Origin: Bradyrhizobium xenonodulans
Lineage (GTDB): Bacteria; Pseudomonadota; Alphaproteobacteria; Rhizobiales; Xanthobacteraceae
NCBI RefSeq assembly: GCF_027594865.1
Contig: NZ_CP089391.1
Location: 62,001 to 126,000 of the forward strand
Direction: 5' to 3'
DNA length: 64,000 nucleotides
Shown here: positions 8,628-16,804 of the stretch, piece by piece
Position numbering within the stretch: position 1 is the first letter of the stretch
How the letters are laid out: the number at the start of each line of letters is the position of its first letter
Program-made: the position numbers and the translations under genes
The notes under the pieces: generated by a model
Told to the model about the DNA's origin: nothing
The model's input: only the letters and a program-made list of their open reading frames with translations
The model's database searches: none

Positions 8628-9635
8628 ATGGAACAGCGCAAACTCGGTTCAACCGGCCCTACCGTCTCCACTCTTGGCCTCGGCTGCATGGGCATGTCCG
8701 AGGTCTATGGTCCCGCCGATCGCGGCGAGAGCATCGCCACGGTCCATGCCGCGCTCGATGCCGGCATCACACTGCTGGATACCGGCGATTTCTACGCCAT
8801 GGGCCACAATGAAATGCTGGTGCACGAAGCGCTGAAGGATGTGCCGCGCGAAAAAGTGCAGATCAGCGTGAAGTTCGGCGCGCTGCGCGGCCCGGCCGGC
8901 GAGTTCGCCGGAATGGACACGAGGCCGGCTGCGACCAAGAACTTCCTCGCTTATTCGCTGCAGCGGCTCGGCACCGACTATATCGACATCTACCGTCCGG
9001 CGCGGCTCGATCCCAACGTTCCCATCGAGGAGACGATCGGCGGCATCGCCGATCTCGTGAAGGCCGGCTACGTCAGGCATATCGGCTTGTCCGAGGTCGG
9101 CTCCGACACCATCCGCCGCGCGCACGCCGTGCATCCGATCGCCGATCTCCAGATCGAGTATTCGCTGATCGAGCGCGGCATCGAACGCGACATTCTGAAA
9201 ACCTGCCGCGAGCTCGGCATCGGCATCACCGCCTATGGCGTCCTGGCGCGCGGGCTGATCAGCGGCCATTGGTCGAAGGACTCCGGGAAGGTCGGCCGCG
9301 ACTACCGGCTGATGACACCGCGTTTCCAGGGATCGAATCTCGACGCCAATCTCGCGCTGGTGGAGCAACTGCGCGCCATCGCTGCAGAGATCGGCGCAAC
9401 GCCGGCGCAGGTCGCGATCGCCTGGGTGGCCGTGCAGGATAAGGAGATTGTTCCGCTGATCGGTGCCCGTACCCGCAACCGTCTCACCGAAGCGCTCGGC
9501 GCGACCAAGGTGACGCTGACGCAGGCTCATCTCGCAGCGCTGGCCAAAGCCTTTCCGCCGGATGTCGCCGCCGGCACGCGCTACGCCGCCGAGCAGATGG
9601 CGCATCTCGACAGCGAGAAGCCGGCCAGCGCGTAA
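8628..9635 (+). CDS. aldo/keto reductase family protein, atypical tetrad
   Basis: This 335-residue (beta/alpha)8 oxidoreductase aligns with the YakC/AKR13-type family, with GLGCMGMSEVYGPAD at the N-terminus. Three catalytic tetrad residues are visible: Asp51 and Tyr56 in LLDTGDFY, and Lys82 in ISVKFG. The usual His of the DxYYQHRxDP motif is replaced: the sequence reads DIYRPARLDP, placing Ala125 at that position. NADP binding in the C-terminal third (IPLIGARTR-like VPLIGARTRNRL) looks intact. The enzyme may have altered or reduced carbonyl reduction. It is divergent from, and probably regulated by, the neighbouring LysR protein. Confidence 0.88.
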   Translation: MEQRKLGSTGPTVSTLGLGCMGMSEVYGPADRGESIATVHAALDAGITLLDTGDFYAMGHNEMLVHEALKDVPREKVQISVKFGALRGPAGEFAGMDTRPAATKNFLAYSLQRLGTDYIDIYRPARLDPNVPIEETIGGIADLVKAGYVRHIGLSEVGSDTIRRAHAVHPIADLQIEYSLIERGIERDILKTCRELGIGITAYGVLARGLISGHWSKDSGKVGRDYRLMTPRFQGSNLDANLALVEQLRAIAAEIGATPAQVAIAWVAVQDKEIVPLIGARTRNRLTEALGATKVTLTQAHLAALAKAFPPDVAAGTRYAAEQMAHLDSEKPASA

Positions 9636-9644
9636 GCGCTGCAC

Positions 9645-10448
9645 TCAGGTGCGATGGGCGCTGAGGTCGGTGATCACAGGCCCGTCGCCATTAAGCGGGT
9701 TGGCGGGATCACGCGCGTAGCGCAGCGTCTCGAAGCGCATCGCGCGCGCGTCGATCATCAGGAGGCGGCCGACGAGGCCGTCGCCGAAGCCGACGATCTC
9801 GCGGATCGCCTCCAGCGCCATCATCGAGCCGAGCACGCCCGCGAGCGCACCCATGACGCCGGCCTCGGCGCAGGCCGGCACCGTGCCGGGCGGCGGCGCT
9901 TCCGGAAACAGACAGCGATAGGTCGGGTTGAATTCGCCGGCATCGTTCTTCTCATGCGCGCGAATGGTGGTGAGCGAGCCGTCGAAGGTGCCGAGCGCGG
10001 CCGTGATCAGCGGCCGCTTCGCGAAGAAGCAGGCGTCGGAGACCAGATAGCGCGTCGAGAAATTGTCGGAGCCGTCGAGCACGAGGTCGTAGTCGCCGAT
10101 CAGGCCGAGCGCATTGTCGGCGTTGAGCCAGGTGGCGTGGCCGACGAAGCGGACATGCGGATTAAGCGCGGAGATCCGCTCGGCGGCGCTCTCGACCTTG
10201 TGCCGGCCGATATCGGGCGTCGTGTGGATCACCTGGCGCTGGAGGTTGGACAGCGAGACCACGTCGTCATCGACCACGCCGAGCGTGCCGACGCCGGCGG
10301 CCGCCAGATACATCAGAGCGGGCGCACCAAGGCCGCCGGCGCCGATCACCAGCACGGAGGCCCGCTTCAGCGCAGCCTGGCCCGGCCCGCCGACATCGCG
10401 CAGCACGATATGGCGGGCATAGCGTTCGAGTTCATCCGGGCTCAGCAT
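9645..10448 (-). CDS. moeB: MoeB/ThiF-type sulfur-carrier adenylyltransferase
   Basis: E1-like enzymes of this family adenylate the C-terminal Gly of MoaD or ThiS for molybdopterin or thiamine sulfur transfer. The 267-residue protein has the ATP-binding VLVIGAGGLGAPALMYLA motif, the DDDVVSLSNLQRQ segment, the Arg/Lys of GRHKVESA, and DGSDNFSTRY. Length and the lack of a rhodanese domain favour MoeB. The usual pair of zinc-binding CxxC motifs is not evident, so ThiF/HesA-like function is possible. No MoaD or ThiS gene is nearby. It ends nine bases from the convergent aldo-keto reductase stop codon. Confidence 0.85.
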   Translation of the reverse strand: MLSPDELERYARHIVLRDVGGPGQAALKRASVLVIGAGGLGAPALMYLAAAGVGTLGVVDDDVVSLSNLQRQVIHTTPDIGRHKVESAAERISALNPHVRFVGHATWLNADNALGLIGDYDLVLDGSDNFSTRYLVSDACFFAKRPLITAALGTFDGSLTTIRAHEKNDAGEFNPTYRCLFPEAPPPGTVPACAEAGVMGALAGVLGSMMALEAIREIVGFGDGLVGRLLMIDARAMRFETLRYARDPANPLNGDGPVITDLSAHRT

Positions 10449-10466
10449 CGTCGTCTGTTCCTCTCA

Positions 10467-10575
10467 ACCCTCATGGTGAGGAGGCGCGAAGCGCCGTCTC
10501 GAACCATGAAGGCCCCGCTGCAGCAGCTCGGCCTTCATCCTTCGAGACGCCGCTTCGCGGCTCCTCAGGATGAGG
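10467..10575. repeat. REP-pair element, copy 2 (inverted relative to copy 1)
   Basis: Arm 10467-10510 is the exact reverse complement of 7553-7596 (44 bp), and arm 10536-10575 that of 7491-7530 (40 bp). The centre differs. The two copies bracket lysR, the aldo-keto reductase and moeB as inverted repeats about 2.9 kb apart. Confidence 0.8.
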
Positions 10576-10662
10576 GGCATCACCTGAACCACCCCAACAT
10601 TGTTCGCGACCAACGAGATGTGCTTCAATGGCATTGCGTTCAATGGGCTGGCTGGATTTGTC

Positions 10663-12021
10663 ATGAGATCGATGCTTGCGGCAACACTGATGTTTGCGGC
10701 TGCCACGGCTGCGAACGCCCAGATGACGACGCCGCCAATCCCGGGCACCAAGCCGAAGACGGTCCAGACCGTGCCGATCAAGCCGCCCGCCGTCCAGACC
10801 CCGTCGGAGACGGCCGACGGCATGACGCAAGGCGAGCGGCTGGCGCTCCAGTCTGATTTGGCCTGGGTCGGGCAGTATAACGGCGCCATCACCGGCGACG
10901 TCAGCGCGCGCATGGTCGAGGCCATCAAGGAATACCAGAAGAACAAGGGCGGCAAGCCGACCGGTGTGCTCAATCCGCAGGAGCGGGCCGCGCTCGCAGA
11001 GACTGCACGGCGCAAGCAGGACAGCGTCGGCTGGAAAATCGTGACCGAGATGACCAGCGGCGCGCGGCTTGGCATTCCCGGTAAGCTCGTGCCGCAGCAG
11101 GCGACCGATGCCAACGGCTCGAAATGGACCTCGCCGACCGGCACGGTGCAGGTGCTGCTCAGCCGCCGCAAGGAGGCGAACCCGACCACCGCCAAGCTCG
11201 CGGACGCCGAGAAGAAGGAGCCGAATCGCAAGGTCGACTACACCGTGGTGAAGCCCGACTTCTTCGTGCTGTCGGGACTCCAGGGCCTCAAGAAATTCTA
11301 CGTGCGCGGCACCTTCAAGGGTGACGAAGTCCGGATCATGACGATCCTCTACGACCAGGCGACCGAGAACACGGTCGAGCCGGTCGTGATCGCGATGTCG
11401 AGCGCGTTCAATGCGTTTCCATCAGGACCGCAAGCCGGGCCGCCGCCGCGCAAGACCGTCGAATACGGCACCGGCATCGTCGTCAGCGACGATGGCGCGA
11501 TCGTCACCGACCGCCTCGTCACAGACGGCTGCCTTGCGATCACGATCGCCGGCTTCGGCAGCGCCGACCGCCTCGCCGAAGACAAGGAGCACGATCTCGC
11601 GCTGCTGCACATCTACGGCGCACGCAGCCTGAAGCCGCTCAGCCTCACCGGCGGCGCGGCGAAAGCGAACGTCGATGTCGTCGGCATCGCCGATCCGCAG
11701 AGCCAGGGCGGCGCGGCCGGCGTGTCCAGCCTCAAAGGCGCGCTGGCATCGGTCACAGCGAGCGATTCCGCGCTATCGCCGTCGCCCGCGGTCGGCTTCT
11801 CCGGCAGTCCGGCCATCGACAGCGACGGCAAGTTCGCCGGCGTCGCGCTGCTGAAGCCGGCGATGGTCGCGGGACCGGCGACGTCGGTGCCGGCTTCGCA
11901 GGCGGTGATGGTGTCTGCGGACGCGGTGCGCGATTTCCTGAAGGCGAATGGTGTCGCCGCGAATGGCAGCTCAACGGATGCAAAGGCCGCAATCGTGCGC
12001 GTGATCTGCGTGCGGAAATAG
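10663..12021 (+). CDS. exported peptidoglycan-binding, trypsin-like (probably inactive) protein
   Basis: The ATG at 10663 gives a clean signal peptide of about 20 residues (MRSMLAATLMFAAATAANAQ), so this start is preferred over 10600. After a Pro/Thr linker comes a peptidoglycan-binding-like helical repeat (QSDLAWVGQYNGAITGDVS, MVEAIKEYQKNKGG; about 55-90). Residues 265-450 resemble a trypsin-like fold: EYGTGIVVSDDG, then HDLALLHI with Asp311, and GFSGSPA with the would-be nucleophile Ser380. The His motif, normally TxAHV, reads VTDRLVTDGC (R284/L285), so the triad is broken. Probably a periplasmic scaffold or pseudoprotease. Confidence 0.75.
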   Translation: MRSMLAATLMFAAATAANAQMTTPPIPGTKPKTVQTVPIKPPAVQTPSETADGMTQGERLALQSDLAWVGQYNGAITGDVSARMVEAIKEYQKNKGGKPTGVLNPQERAALAETARRKQDSVGWKIVTEMTSGARLGIPGKLVPQQATDANGSKWTSPTGTVQVLLSRRKEANPTTAKLADAEKKEPNRKVDYTVVKPDFFVLSGLQGLKKFYVRGTFKGDEVRIMTILYDQATENTVEPVVIAMSSAFNAFPSGPQAGPPPRKTVEYGTGIVVSDDGAIVTDRLVTDGCLAITIAGFGSADRLAEDKEHDLALLHIYGARSLKPLSLTGGAAKANVDVVGIADPQSQGGAAGVSSLKGALASVTASDSALSPSPAVGFSGSPAIDSDGKFAGVALLKPAMVAGPATSVPASQAVMVSADAVRDFLKANGVAANGSSTDAKAAIVRVICVRK

Positions 12022-12043
12022 CTCTCGCGTCTGGGCACGAGAC

Positions 12044-13723
12044 CTAGCTCAGCCTGAACCTGATCCCACTCTTCGCAAGCCCTCCCGAAATCCCGACCGG
12101 CGTGCCGTCCGCGCGCCAGCAGGCGGCGCCGGTCATGGTGCCGTCGTCGTGGAAGGCGATGCCGTTCATGCCGCCGGCGACGGTCGCGACGGGCTGGACC
12201 TTGTGGCCAAGCGCCGCGAGTTTTACGCGCACGCTCTCCGGTACGTTCTGCTCGACTTCGAGCGCATTGCCCTCGGTCCAGACCCGCGGTGCCTCGACCG
12301 CTTCCTGCAAAGTCATGCCATGGTCGATCAGATTGACCAGCGCCTGCATCGCGCTCGGGAAGATGCGCTTGCCTCCGGGCAGACCGAGCGCGTAGCGCAG
12401 CTTGCCGCCATTGAGCGCCATCATCGGCGACATCGAGGTGGTCACGCGCTTGCCCGGTGCCAGCGACAGCGCATGGCCGGGACGCGGATCGAACAGGTTC
12501 ATGTAGTTGTTGGCAATAGCGCCCAATCCCGGGATCATGATCTTGGCGCCGAACAGATTGTTGATGGTCTGCGTGGTCGCAACCACGTTGCCGAAGGCGT
12601 CGGCCGCCGTCATATGCGTGGTGTGCGCGCCTTCGAGCTGCGACACGCCGGCGCCCCAGGCCTGCGCCCGCGTCGGATCGATGGCGCGGCGGCGCTCTTC
12701 GGCGTAAGCCTTCGACGTCAGCTTCTCCACGGGCACGCCGACATACTCAGGATCGCCGCTGGCCGCGGCGCGATCGGCGAAGGCAATTTTGAGAACTTCG
12801 GCGAGATAGTGGATGGTCTCCGGTGTACCGAAGCCGAGGCGGCCCATGTCGTAGCCTTCCAGAATGTTCAGCATCTGCGCAATGTGCACGCCGGAGGCGG
12901 CAGGCGGCGGCGGGCCAAAGATGGTCCAGCCGCGATAATCGGCGCGGATCGGCTGCCGCTCGACGGTCTTGTAATTGGCGAGATCGTTGCGGCGGATGAA
13001 GCCGCCGGTCTTCTCCATGTAGTCGGCGAGGATGTCGCCGAGCGGTCCCTCGTAGAGCGCGGCCTCGCCGTGGTCTGCGATGGTGCGCAGGGTCTCGGCA
13101 TATTCCGCCTGCACCACGCGCTCGCCGACTTTCAGCGGCTCGCCGCCAGGCAGATAGATCGCCGCGATCGGCTTGTCCTTGCGCATCTCGGCCGCGCACT
13201 CGCTGATGCATTCATGCAGGTACGGCGTCACCGCATAGCCGCGCGCGGCATGCTTGATGGCGGGCTGCATGACATCGGCGAGGCTCATCGTGCCGAATCT
13301 TTGCTGCGTCTCGCACCAGGCTTTCAGCGAGCCCGGCGTGGCGACCGCCTTCGCCCCGTTGAGATTCTCGTTACCGACAGTGTCGAACACGTCATGCGCC
13401 GAGCCCGGCTTCGACGTGTAGGTCGTGTCGCGCACCGCCGCGGGCACGGTGCTTTGGCCGTCGATGAAGCGGTGGCTGCCGTCGGCGAGCCTTATGTGGG
13501 CCATGCCGCCGCCGATGATGCCGACCATCATCGGCTCGACCACGGTCAGCGTGAATAGGGTTGCGATCGCGGCGTCGATGGCGTTGCCGCCGGCCGCCAG
13601 CATTTCAGCGCCGGCGCTGGAGGCCAGTGGATGATTGCTGACCACCATGCCGCGGCTCGAGACCGCCGGCATCTTCTGGCATTCAAAGGTGGTTGCCGTC
13701 CGGTCGCGCCAGTTTCCGCCCAT
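12044..13723 (-). CDS. ggt: gamma-glutamyltransferase family protein
   Basis: GGT enzymes cleave the gamma-glutamyl bond of glutathione and related compounds and self-process into two subunits at an internal Thr. The 559-residue precursor shows the large-subunit start (MVVSNHPLASSAGAEMLAAG, GGNAIDAA), and the processing-site region AHTTHMTAADAFGN where the small subunit begins. Downstream are TTSMSPMM and GLPGGKRI, characteristic of the small subunit. There is no signal peptide, so it is probably cytoplasmic and may act on gamma-glutamyl intermediates other than extracellular glutathione. It stands alone, convergent with the trypsin-like gene. Confidence 0.9.
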   Translation of the reverse strand: MGGNWRDRTATTFECQKMPAVSSRGMVVSNHPLASSAGAEMLAAGGNAIDAAIATLFTLTVVEPMMVGIIGGGMAHIRLADGSHRFIDGQSTVPAAVRDTTYTSKPGSAHDVFDTVGNENLNGAKAVATPGSLKAWCETQQRFGTMSLADVMQPAIKHAARGYAVTPYLHECISECAAEMRKDKPIAAIYLPGGEPLKVGERVVQAEYAETLRTIADHGEAALYEGPLGDILADYMEKTGGFIRRNDLANYKTVERQPIRADYRGWTIFGPPPPAASGVHIAQMLNILEGYDMGRLGFGTPETIHYLAEVLKIAFADRAAASGDPEYVGVPVEKLTSKAYAEERRRAIDPTRAQAWGAGVSQLEGAHTTHMTAADAFGNVVATTQTINNLFGAKIMIPGLGAIANNYMNLFDPRPGHALSLAPGKRVTTSMSPMMALNGGKLRYALGLPGGKRIFPSAMQALVNLIDHGMTLQEAVEAPRVWTEGNALEVEQNVPESVRVKLAALGHKVQPVATVAGGMNGIAFHDDGTMTGAACWRADGTPVGISGGLAKSGIRFRLS

Positions 13724-13965
13724 GCCGCTCGTTCCTTTTGTTCACGGCGGCGAGCACATCATACGCACGATTACGGGTCCAGTAATGGTACGGATTAGCT
13801 GGCATTCCCGATTCTGCCATCTTTGTCATCGTTGATTCGGACCTCCGCGATCCCCTTTGGATCGGGCCGGCACGTCCTGAGCGAGAAGAGCTCAGCATCG
13901 CCAAGCGATGCACGTTCGCGTGGCGTTATCCCGAGACCCAAGCACTCCAAAGGATTGACCTTCAA

Positions 13966-14703
13966 ATGCACACGATCGTACTGGCCACCCAAAAGGGCGG
14001 CAGTGGCAAGAGCACCCTCGCCATTGGCCTCGCGCTGGCAGCCAAGCAGGCCGGCTTCACCGTCCGCCTGATCGAAACCGACCCACAGGGCACCCTGTCC
14101 AACTGGCAGCGCCGCCGCAACAATGACGACCTCGTCGTCGAGCCGATCTATCACGCCGCCGACATCGCGCCGCGCCTGAAGATGCTGGCCGACAGTGGCC
14201 TCCAGCTCGCGATCGTCGACACCGCGGCCGGCCTGTCCGCCGCCACCACCGCCGCGATCCGCCATTCCGACCTCTGCCTGATTCCGGCCCGCCCGAGCGT
14301 CGCCGACATCGAGGCGACCGTCTCGACGCTGAGCGTCGCGCGCGCCTGGAAGCGGCCCTACAGCTTCGTCCTGAACCAGACGCCGATCCGCGGTCAGCGC
14401 ATCGACAACGCCGCCAACGCCCTCGCCGAGGAAGCCGCGCTCGATCTCGCCGAGGTGCTCGCGCGCCCGCTGATCGTGATGCGCAACGATCACCAGGACT
14501 CGCTCGCGAGCGGCCTCGCCGTCAGCGAATTCGCGCCGAACGGCAAGTCGGCGGACGAGATCCGCGGCCTCTGGCGCTGGATCGAGACCCGGCTCGAGCT
14601 CGAGGCCACCACCCACACCCTGATCGACCAGGTCATCTCGGCTACGGACGGCTTGCTGCACGTCGCCGCCGAGCTTGCGGCGGACGAAACACTGGCGTCC
14701 TGA
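13966..14703 (+). CDS. ParA/MinD-family ATPase (orphan)
   Basis: This 245-residue deviant-Walker ATPase has KGGSGKST at residues 10-17 (signature Lys present), ETDPQGTLSNW as the switch I region, and LAIVDTAAGLSAAT as Walker B. No HTH extension and no parB or parS-like gene is adjacent, which argues against a chromosome partition locus. Orphan ParAs often position protein clusters or polar machinery. It is a single gene followed by a strong terminator. Confidence 0.85.
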   Translation: MHTIVLATQKGGSGKSTLAIGLALAAKQAGFTVRLIETDPQGTLSNWQRRRNNDDLVVEPIYHAADIAPRLKMLADSGLQLAIVDTAAGLSAATTAAIRHSDLCLIPARPSVADIEATVSTLSVARAWKRPYSFVLNQTPIRGQRIDNAANALAEEAALDLAEVLARPLIVMRNDHQDSLASGLAVSEFAPNGKSADEIRGLWRWIETRLELEATTHTLIDQVISATDGLLHVAAELAADETLAS

Positions 14704-14764
14704 GCGGGGCGATCGCTCCGGCGCCAGACGGGCTCTTCGCTATCCGGTTGAAGAGCCCAAGCGA

Positions 14765-14816
14765 CGAAGCAATCCGGCCACCAGCCCGGCCGGACTGCTT
14801 CGCTTCGCGTTTTTTT
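14765..14816 (+). terminator. intrinsic terminator of parA
   Basis: A 15-base stem, CGAAGCAATCCGGCC (14765-14779) against GGCCGGACTGCTTCG (14788-14802) with one mismatch, is followed by seven Ts at 14810-14816. Confidence 0.75.
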
Positions 14817-14833
14817 GAAAAGCTCTATCCACT

Positions 14834-14920
14834 CGTCATTGCGAGCGCAGCGAAGCAATCCAGAATCTCTCCGCGGAGAAAGTCTGGATTGCTTCGTCGC
14901 AAGGGCTCCTCGCAATGACG
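14834..14920. repeat. CGTCATTGCGAG dispersed palindromic repeat, copy 1
   Basis: An 87-bp near-palindrome: CGTCATTGCGAG and CGAAGCAATCCAGA on the left mirror TCTGGATTGCTTCG and CGCAATGACG on the right. A second copy, reverse oriented, is at 61316-61401. Confidence 0.8.
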
Positions 14921-14964
14921 GAGTCTGTTGCTGCAGCTTGGCGATCGAGCCGAGAATTCGCTCC

Positions 14965-15053
14965 CGTAGCCCGGATGGAGCGAAGCGCAATCCGGAACGC
15001 CTGTTTCCGTTGCGCGAAGATCCCGGATTACGCTGCGCTCCATCCGGGCTACG
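14965..15053. repeat. CGTAGCCCGGATG dispersed palindromic repeat
   Basis: An 89-bp element with inverted ends: CGTAGCCCGGATGGAGCG at the left and CGCTCCATCCGGGCTACG at the right, enclosing a variable centre. It differs in sequence from the neighbouring repeat at 14834-14920 and ends nine bases before the mutM stop codon. Confidence 0.8.
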
Positions 15054-15061
15054 GCACTACC

Positions 15062-15961
15062 TCATTTCTGACATTTCGGACACCAGAAGGTCGACCGCCC
15101 GTTCTGGGTGAAGCGCTTGACCGTGCCGCCGCACCCGGGCGTCTTGCAGGTCTCGCCTTCGCGGTCATAGACCTTGAAGGAATGCTGGAAATAGCCGAAC
15201 TCGCCCGAGGTCTGGCGGTGGTCGCGCAGTGACGATCCTCCAGCCTTGATCGCATCGTTCAACACGGTGTGGATTGCACTCACCAATCGCTTGGCATGAT
15301 CGGTCGGCTCGCCGCCGCCGACGCCCTTGCGACCCTTGGTCGCGAGCGTCGCGGCGATCCGGCGCGGCGACAGATGCGAGCGATGCAAGGCTTCGCAAAC
15401 ATAGATGTTGCCGAGACCGGCGACCACGCGCTGGTCGAGCAGCGCGGCCTTCAGGCTGGTAGTCTTGCCTTCGCAGGACCGCGCCAGCATCGCGGCGTCG
15501 AATTCGTTGCCGAGCGGCTCGGGGCCGAGGTCGCGGAGCAGCGGCTCATCCTCGAGCGCGTTGCGCGCGATCACTTTCATGTAACCGAAGCGGCGCGGAT
15601 CGTTGAACACGATGTCGGCGCCCGAGGACATCCGAAACAGCACGTGATCGTGCGTGGAGTCCTTGCCTTTCGGATAGTGAAACTCACCGGGCGCAGCCTC
15701 GTTGTCCGGCTTGATGACGCGGAACGAGCCCGACATGCCCAGATGCATCAGCAGCACGTCTCCGGAGGCGAGATCGGCCATGAGATATTTTGCCCGGCGG
15801 CCGAGCCCCGTGACGACCTGCCCCTTCAGCCGGGCCACGAAGTCCGGCTGGAACGGAAACCGCAGGTCCGGCCGGCGGGCCTCGGCATCGAGGATTTTCG
15901 CGCCCTCCATGACGGGCTGAAGGCCGCGGCGGACGGTCTCGACTTCGGGCAATTCAGGCAT
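15062..15961 (-). CDS. mutM: formamidopyrimidine-DNA glycosylase
   Basis: MutM (Fpg) excises 8-oxoguanine and formamidopyrimidines and nicks the abasic site. The 299-residue protein begins [14 protein letters not shown], giving catalytic Pro at position 2 and Glu3. Near the C-terminus are the H2TH region and the four-Cys zinc finger (CKTPGC, then WCPKC). It is slightly longer than E. coli MutM because of an insertion near [15 protein letters not shown]. It is divergent from ubiE across 81 bp. Confidence 0.96.
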   Translation of the reverse strand: MPELPEVETVRRGLQPVMEGAKILDAEARRPDLRFPFQPDFVARLKGQVVTGLGRRAKYLMADLASGDVLLMHLGMSGSFRVIKPDNEAAPGEFHYPKGKDSTHDHVLFRMSSGADIVFNDPRRFGYMKVIARNALEDEPLLRDLGPEPLGNEFDAAMLARSCEGKTTSLKAALLDQRVVAGLGNIYVCEALHRSHLSPRRIAATLATKGRKGVGGGEPTDHAKRLVSAIHTVLNDAIKAGGSSLRDHRQTSGEFGYFQHSFKVYDREGETCKTPGCGGTVKRFTQNGRSTFWCPKCQK

Positions 15962-16042
15962 GGTCAGGCATTCACCTTATGAGGGCGGTGTGATAGCGCC
16001 ATTGCGGCGGCCGCGCTATGGTCCGCCCAGTGGAGCAGAGTA

Positions 16043-16804
16043 ATGGATCGGCCGGGCGAAACCACGCATTTTGGCTTCAGGGACGTCCCCCTGGGGGACA
16101 AGCAGACGCTGGTGAACGATGTGTTTCACAGCGTGGCGTCGCGCTATGACTTGATGAACGATTTGATGTCCGGTGGCCTGCACCGGGGCTGGAAGGACAT
16201 CATGATCAACGCCCTGAACCCGCCCAGGGGCGACCGGCCATTCGCGTTGCTCGACGTTGCCGGCGGCACCGGCGACATCTCGTTCCGCGCCGCCAAGGCA
16301 GCAGGCCCAGCCTTCCACGCCATCGTCTGCGACATCAATTCCGGGATGCTCGAGGTCGGCCGTGAGCGTGCCGCCAAGCGCCATCTCGACACCCAGGTCG
16401 ATTTCGTCGAAGGCAACGCCGAAGCGCTCGCCTTCGCCGACCGCAGCTTCGATGCATATACGATCGCGTTCGGCATCCGCAACGTGCCTGAGATCGACAA
16501 GGCGCTGCGCGAGGCCTATCGCGTGCTGAAGCCCGGCAGCCGTTTCCTTTGCTTGGAATTCTCCACCGTCGAGATGCCCGGGCTCGATCGCCTCTATGAC
16601 CTGTTCTCGTTCAAGGTGATCCCGCCGCTCGGCCGCATGGTGACGGGCGACGCCGAGTCCTATCAGTATCTCGTCGAGTCGATCCGCAAGTTTCCGAAGC
16701 CTGCCGCCTTCGCCGACATGATCCGCGAGGCCGGCTTTTCCCGCGTCAGCTGGCAGACATTGTCCGGCGGCATCGTCGCACTGCATTCGGGCTGGCGTTT
16801 GTGA
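16043..16804 (+). CDS. ubiE: ubiquinone/menaquinone C-methyltransferase
   Basis: UbiE performs the SAM-dependent C-methylation of the benzoquinol ring in ubiquinone synthesis. The 253-residue protein has the family signatures [17 protein letters not shown] and the SAM-binding [13 protein letters not shown], with [20 protein letters not shown] and the C-terminal [12 protein letters not shown]. It starts the rightward operon; its stop overlaps the ubiB start by four bases. Confidence 0.96.
   Translation: MDRPGETTHFGFRDVPLGDKQTLVNDVFHSVASRYDLMNDLMSGGLHRGWKDIMINALNPPRGDRPFALLDVAGGTGDISFRAAKAAGPAFHAIVCDINSGMLEVGRERAAKRHLDTQVDFVEGNAEALAFADRSFDAYTIAFGIRNVPEIDKALREAYRVLKPGSRFLCLEFSTVEMPGLDRLYDLFSFKVIPPLGRMVTGDAESYQYLVESIRKFPKPAAFADMIREAGFSRVSWQTLSGGIVALHSGWRL

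Larger units (their letters stand above)
14704..15061. other. 358-bp gene-free stretch packed with palindromes
   Basis: The gap between convergent parA and mutM contains an inverted repeat GGGCTCTTC/GAAGAGCCC (14730-14758), an intrinsic terminator (14765-14816) and two different dispersed repeats (14834-14920 and 14965-15053). No reading frame here looks real. Confidence 0.7.

Noticed and set aside
12149..13558. 469-residue open frame on the plus strand
   Set aside because: Shadow of gamma-glutamyltransferase; no ribosome-binding site, no motif.
13966..14703. parA as a chromosome or plasmid partition locus / origin marker
   Set aside because: No parB, no parS-like repeats, no replication gene or DnaA-box cluster nearby; better called an orphan ParA.
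14834..15053. CRISPR array
   Set aside because: The repeats are single palindromes of two different sequences, not regularly spaced short direct repeats, and no cas gene is present.
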